The position numbers were made by a program, and so were the translations under genes. Under the pieces are notes generated by a model, which was not told where the DNA came from, ran no database searches, and saw nothing but the letters and a program-made list of their open reading frames with translations. Below, one piece after another: positions 59,392-64,000 of a stretch of 64,000 bases of DNA (its first letter is position 1; every line of letters starts with the position of its first letter). Source of the DNA: Liriodendron chinense. Lineage: Eukaryota > Streptophyta > Magnoliopsida > Magnoliales > Magnoliaceae. The stretch lies in contig ML058505.1 in the NCBI GenBank assembly GCA_003013855.2, positions 4,333,331 through 4,397,330 on the forward strand, in the 5' to 3' direction.

Positions 59392-59422
<31 letters not shown>

Positions 59423-60125
59423 TTGCTGCATTTATAAGGTTGAAAAAAGAAATAATAAAGCGACAAGGACTACTTTTCATTTGATTGATGGCAATAGAAG
59501 GAAAATGAAGAATAAAAGCAAAAACTTGCTAGTTTTCCATTCAAATTGCAGAAAAAATAATAATAAAGCAGGGCAATTAAAAACTAATCACTCATTCTAC
59601 TGCTGATATAAAAGAAAAACAACTAAAACAAAATGAAAGAGATACATGAAGAAGTGAGAGGAAGCAAAATAAGGATAAAAAATCACTCTTTCTGAGGGTA
59701 CATTTAGAAGAACAATGACCAGAATGAGAAAAGCAAATAGACTGTAGATTCAAACCAATATAGGGTGTGTTTGGATGACCCTAGGAGAGGCAAAAATAAA
59801 ATAAAAAACGCTGCATTCAAAAGGTTGGAAAAGAAATAAGCAATTGAAGGAAAATGAAGAATATGAGCAAAATTTGCTAGTTTTTCATTAGAATTGTTGA
59901 AAAACTGGGGCAAAAAAATCAATCATTCTTCTGCTAATGTAAAAGAAAAACAATTAACGAAATGAAAGAGGAGATGTATACACGAAGAAGTGAAAGGAAG
60001 CAAAATAAGGATGAAAAAAAAAAAACACAATTTCTCAAGGTGGATTTAGAAGAACAATGACCAGAATGAGAAGCAAATAGACTGCAGACTCAAACCAATA
60101 TAGGGTGTGTTTGGATTACACTAGG
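59377..60125. repeat. Imperfect tandem duplication of about 350-400 bp
   Basis: Unit 1 (59377-59783) and unit 2 (59784-60125) share GAGAGGCAAAAAT, GAAGGAAAATGAAGAATA, CTTGCTAGTTTT-like sequence, GAGGAAGCAAAATAAGGAT, AGAAGAACAATGACCAGAAT and ACCAATATAGGGTGTGTTTG. Unit 1 contains an A29 run (59392-59420) absent from unit 2. Confidence 0.85.
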
Positions 60126-60937
60126 AAGCAGCGACAAATGAGACATTGTTGGGAGCAGAAAAGGCAGATAAAGCTCTATCTTGTCGAATGTGTTTCTTCT
60201 GAGTGACCTCAAACGCCTCTTTTCCCACAAATTTGGAGTACATCCAAACAAAACAATAGGGAACGAAATGAATATGCATCAGATTCAATGGGTAGAAATA
60301 CCAGACACTTCTAGTCGATAAGAAAGAACAAATGATACTTGGCCTACCGTCAATTGGGCCAAACTAAAACTGAAAACAGAGAAAATGTAAGGAAAAACTA
60401 CATTCAGCTGGGTAACAGAAAAAAAAAAATCAAAGGAAACGAACAAAACATGTAATCAAAACTGAAAAAGTCCAGATTTCTGTACGATTCTAAAAAATGA
60501 AGAAAATGAAAACGAAAATCACTCAATCTACAGTCGATCTTACAAAATCACCAAACATAAGCAAATGCAAGCTGAAAATACAGCCATCCCAGCTCGATTG
60601 ACATAAAATTCAAAGAAACTAACCAAGAAAGAACAATCAAAACCAGAAACTACCTAAATACATACAAAAACAAAGTAAATGAAGCAAACACCACTCGATC
60701 TACATCCGAATACTGAAAAAATTCGCAAACAGAGCAAATGCAAGCAAAAGAATCAATCCTCTCTACTCGATCCACAGAAAAATCAGAGAAAATACACATA
60801 ATCGAAAAAACAAAACGCGCATTCTCTGTCTTCGACAGAAGACAGATTCACTAAAAACCCTGTCATTTATCGCAAATCGCAGGTAATTTTCACGAGATCG
60901 AGAAGAACAGATGGAAAAAATGGGAGAGATTTCTTAC

Positions 60938-61068
60938 GATTCTCTTCTTCTTTGCGATCTGAGACGAAAAAAAATCGAGGGTTTACTTCAGGGATTATAC
61001 GACAAGAGAATCGCTACCCTTTTTCTCTATTCACTCGCTGTGCTTCTGCTGCTGCTCCTCCTCTAACG
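60938..61068 (-). other. WDL: WVD2-like first (non-coding) exon
   Basis: The - strand exon from an inferred start near 61068 to donor AGAATC/GTAAGAA. It contains the AGCAGCAGCAGAAGCACAGC stretch and no long frame. The start is inferred from the TATA box position. Confidence 0.6.
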
Positions 61069-61095
61069 CAGCTCTGGTGCCGTCGACGTCTGTGG

Positions 61096-61104
61096 TATTT
61101 ATAG
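61096..61104 (-). promoter_or_regulatory. WDL: TATA box of the WVD2-like gene
   Basis: CTATAAATA on the - strand, about 30 bp before the inferred transcription start and 160 bp before the first donor. Confidence 0.65.
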
Positions 61105-62140
61105 CTGACTGTCTTTAACGCCGTCAACTGACGGCAAATTTCGAAAACCCTAGGCGGGTCCGGTTTTTTTATTTTTTCAGGGAAATGCGATTGGAATCTG
61201 ACGAGAAGTAGTAAGTATACTCGCTCGCATGAGATGAAGTACGGCTTCGTGGAATACGTGGCTGCATGGAACACGTGTGAGAGATCAAAACCATTCATAA
61301 GGTGGGACATAACGTAAAATTATTATATTCAATAAAATTGATTAATCCGATGAACTCTTCTACCACACTCATATGAGAAAAATGAAGGGCTGTGATAAAA
61401 GAATAAGTCAACATCCATCCACGTATTATCTGAGGAACGAACGGCTTACTTTTGTTCTTGAGAATGATCTCCTTGTGCCCCACCTGAGGAATGGCCCGGA
61501 TCCTGCACATATGTGCCATCTTGGTAGGTCTTCGCCAAAGTCGTCCAATATCTCATACAAAATAGCTATACTTAGCTTTTCTATGGTAGGTAACAAGGTG
61601 GGACCCGACTCCATTTTATACCATGGTCCGCAATACGTCAGTCTGATCATCAAGTGGGCCATGTGTGTCCAAAATGCGTGGTTAAAGGTGTTTACCAACT
61701 GCTCGTGGCAGAAACCACACATGGTCCATCTGATCATTGTAGTGGCTTATATTTCAGCTACCTAATTTCCATTGTCTCCCCACATGATGCACGACTCAGA
61801 TCTAACGCACAAGGTTTGCTACGGTGCATCCCCGATATAAACTACATACATCACAGTGGCCCCCACAGAGCTTGATCTACAAGATATCCGTAGTCCTATT
61901 CGACATTTTGATAATGTGATTATTTTTCTTTAAAAACGAACGGTCACCATAACTCCTGTATAATCAACCTTTGAAAACATTCAATACGCTTAGCCATATC
62001 ATATAAATGGTTTGGATGACTGAAAAAAATGCAAACCCAACGGATAAAGTGCGACGTATCTGATTAAAATACAGCCGGGATGTATCTAGCAATCCCCCTC
62101 ACACCGTCACACGCATTCTTCCAGAACTGAGATTAGCCAT
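61105..62140. other. Upstream region of the WVD2-like gene
   Basis: No gene recognised. Distal parts again contain GTGGGCCATGTG and ATCATCAAGTGGGCC phrases of old repeats. Confidence 0.4.
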
Positions 62141-62144
62141 CCAA

Positions 62145-62370
62145 TGGCTACTCGCGCGAGTAGCTTATCAGTTTTTCGCGTCGCGGTCGCGGGTTCGAAT
62201 CTTGTGAGGATCTTTTTAGACAGATTGCAGGAGCTCACCTCCTTTTTAGTCTATTTGTCGGAATTCCTTGGAAGGGCCGGTAGACATGATACGGTAGAGA
62301 GCCGGTATACCCGGAATATCGTAGAGCCATCTCGTATAATCCACGAGGCAGGGTGGGACACGAATCAGGA
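62145..62370 (+). mobile_element. Possible tRNA-like SINE
   Basis: A GC-rich stretch unlike its surroundings with box A-like TAGCTTATCAGTTT (62161-62174) and box B GGGTTCGAATC (62190-62200). It is followed by about 160 bp without a clear tail. No target duplication was found. Confidence 0.4.
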
Positions 62371-62484
62371 CGTCCGTTGAGGTGGGTCTTCTGATGGATG
62401 GACCGTGCTTTAAAAATCACACCTATCGAACAATCCTAGACGTTGATTTGTTTTCACTTCCCATAAAGAATCTGGACGCAGATT

Positions 62485-62915
62485 GGCTAGTAGTCGGTAC
62501 TCTATGGGCCCCACCATGATGTTTTTGTTTCATCCAGGCCGTCCATCTATTTTTTCAGATTATTTTATGGTTTCATCCCAAAAATAAGGTAGATCCAAAT
62601 CTAAAGTGGACAACGTCACAGGAAAAAGTGTTGATTGAACTTACACCATTAAAAACTTCTTGGGAGAACAAAAGTTTTGGACCAAGTTGATATTTGTTTT
62701 CCCCCTTCACCGAGGTCTGAATGACCTAATCAACAGGTTCGATGTCAAATAAACATTATAATGGGCCATTTGGAGGTTTTTGATAGTGGACATTCAATTA
62801 CTGCTGTTTTCCCGGGGTTTGGTCCACCTGAGATTTAGATGTGCCTCAGTTTTTTAAATTAAACCCTAAAATGATCTGGAAAAATGGATGGAAGGCGTGG
62901 ATAAAATGATCTGGT
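62485..62915. repeat. Foldback family copy (right end truncated)
   Basis: ATGGGCCCCACCATGATGTT, AATCTAAAGTGGACAACGTC, ATTAAAAACTTCTTGGGAG and CAAGTTGATATTTGTTTTCC, then the inverted arm to GATGGAAGGCGTGGAT. It stops before the terminal block. Confidence 0.75.
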
Positions 62916-63054
62916 TTGCTACCGTTGCTTAAGAGACCGATTACATCATCAATCGACCGACGGTAGATGCACAGCCAACGGTGATAAGATACATGCATCG
63001 TGCGATGAATAGAGAGGAGGGCAATTGCCTACGCTCGTCTGTTCGTAGCCCGTG

Positions 63055-63515
63055 ATTAGTGGGTGTTACCCTACAGTATGGCCCACATGGATGATATTTT
63101 TTATAGTCCATCCGTTTCTCAAGCCCATTTTAGTATGAGGTTACAAAAATTATGCAGACCCAACTCTAAAGTGGACCATACCACTAGAAACAGTGTGATT
63201 GAGTGCCCCACCATTAAAATTACCAAAGAGCCCATCGTAAGGTTTTGGTGGTGTTATTTTTCAATCCAAGCTTGATCTGAGCAAAACATAAATATCAAAT
63301 TGATCCAAAACTTTTTCGGCCCACAAAACTTTTTTAATTGTTATTCATCACTTTTTCCAGTGGTATGGTCCACCTGAGATTTGAATCTTCTTAGAGTTTT
63401 GGATCACATCTTAAAATGATATGAAAAAACAGATAGACGGTCTCGATGTATAAGAAATACAACAATATGGGTCCCACATGGTTAGAGTAAGGGGTAACAC
63501 CTAATTCGCGCCCGT
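63055..63515. repeat. Foldback family copy (GTGTTAC subfamily)
   Basis: GTGGGTGTTACCCTACAGTA and GGACCATACCACTAGAAACA to the inverted end AAGGGGTAACACCTAATTCG. Same subfamily as 29085-29615. Confidence 0.8.
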
Positions 63516-64000
63516 GCAACAGAAAGCTCTGTGGGGTCTACCGTGACGTATCTATGACATCCACTCCGTCCATCTGCTGGGCCAGCTTATGCTAGGATCA
63601 GAGCCGGAAAGTGAATCAGCTTATGCATCAATGTAGGCAACGTATGTTGTGGATTTCAAAATCCATTAGAAATTCCATTGCATCTCCAGAATGGATGACA
63701 TGATACTTCAATTATCCTAATCTTTTCCATCTTTTCCAAATACCGGATGAAATTTACCATAGGCCAAATGCAAATCCTCACCACCTATTCCCACCTAATT
63801 CCAGATTCCAAAGAGGCTCACTTCTACTTTTTTAAAGGTTTGCTCTTTAGGAGTAGTTAGATCTTAAGTTACTTAAGATAAGCTACTTATGTGTGATTAA
63901 GTAACTTTAAATAAAAAAAAGCTACTTATAATTGATCATAAACCAAACTGTGGACATCCCACTTTAAATGCGAGTAATCATACTTGCTGATTTCAGGTGG
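63516..64000. other. Unassigned spacer at window end
   Basis: No gene seen. The last 170 bp contain CTTAAGTTACTTAAGATAAG-type inverted motifs, possibly the start of another TIR element running out of the window. Confidence 0.35.

Larger units (their letters stand above)
55730..60937 (-). other. Long 5'UTR intron of the WVD2-like gene
   Basis: Bounded by donor GTAAGAA at 60937 and acceptor TTGCAG at 55730, four bases before the start codon. It holds a T20 run (55921-55940), a T9-G19-C-G7 tract, a LINE fragment, a TIR element, A24 and A29 runs and a tandem duplication. No other exon is evident, though a further small UTR exon cannot be excluded. Confidence 0.65.

Noticed and set aside
62190..62200. 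A tRNA gene around the GGGTTCGAATC box
   Set aside because: No acceptor stem or anticodon arm could be paired; SINE-like at best.

Overview
The window is nuclear DNA of a flowering plant. It has small exons with GT-AG introns, TATA boxes, LINE, SINE, copia, hAT, Harbinger and Mutator-type elements, and homologues of plant proteins. One long palindromic repeat, starting near GGGGCCCACCATGATGTATG, occurs about twenty times. From memory this repeat is typical of magnoliid genomes such as Magnoliaceae or Lauraceae; that is an inference, not something the window proves. Gene density is very low and nested transposable elements fill most of the space.

Layout. 0-5 kb: LINE fragments, then the 3' part of a VPS20/CHMP6 (ESCRT-III) gene on the + strand. 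5.4-9.6 kb: a foldback element cut by a hAT-like element, running into a 3.2-kb AT-rich minisatellite. 9.6-24.4 kb: a decayed but nearly unit-length endogenous pararetrovirus (Caulimoviridae, florendovirus-like layout) on the - strand, with a terminal redundancy of about 1 kb. It is broken by a 2.7-kb TIR element, a 3.0-kb solo-LTR-like element and a 0.56-kb Harbinger-type MITE. 24.4-25.5 kb: the same minisatellite in inverted orientation. 25.5-34.8 kb: hAT-like and foldback elements, unassigned spacer, and one orphan promoter plus first exon. 35.1-40.2 kb: a direct segmental duplication with a Ty1/copia remnant between its copies and a SINE in one copy. 40-50 kb: more nested hAT, foldback, Mutator-type and Harbinger-type elements. 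51.6-61.1 kb: one complete gene on the - strand for a WVD2-like, TPX2-domain microtubule-associated protein, with a 5.2-kb 5'UTR intron and a one-base frameshift in its second coding exon. 61-64 kb: promoter-distal spacer with a possible SINE and two foldback elements.

The two host genes are unrelated housekeeping-type genes: one for ESCRT-III membrane scission, one for cortical microtubule organisation. The pararetrovirus parts (movement protein, coat protein, protease, reverse transcriptase, RNase H, then a second ORF) would once have worked together, but each carries stops and it cannot be expressed as it stands. The most informative structures are the pararetrovirus lying between inverted satellite arms, the origin of that satellite from a hAT-like element core, and several insertions whose empty sites are preserved in the window.
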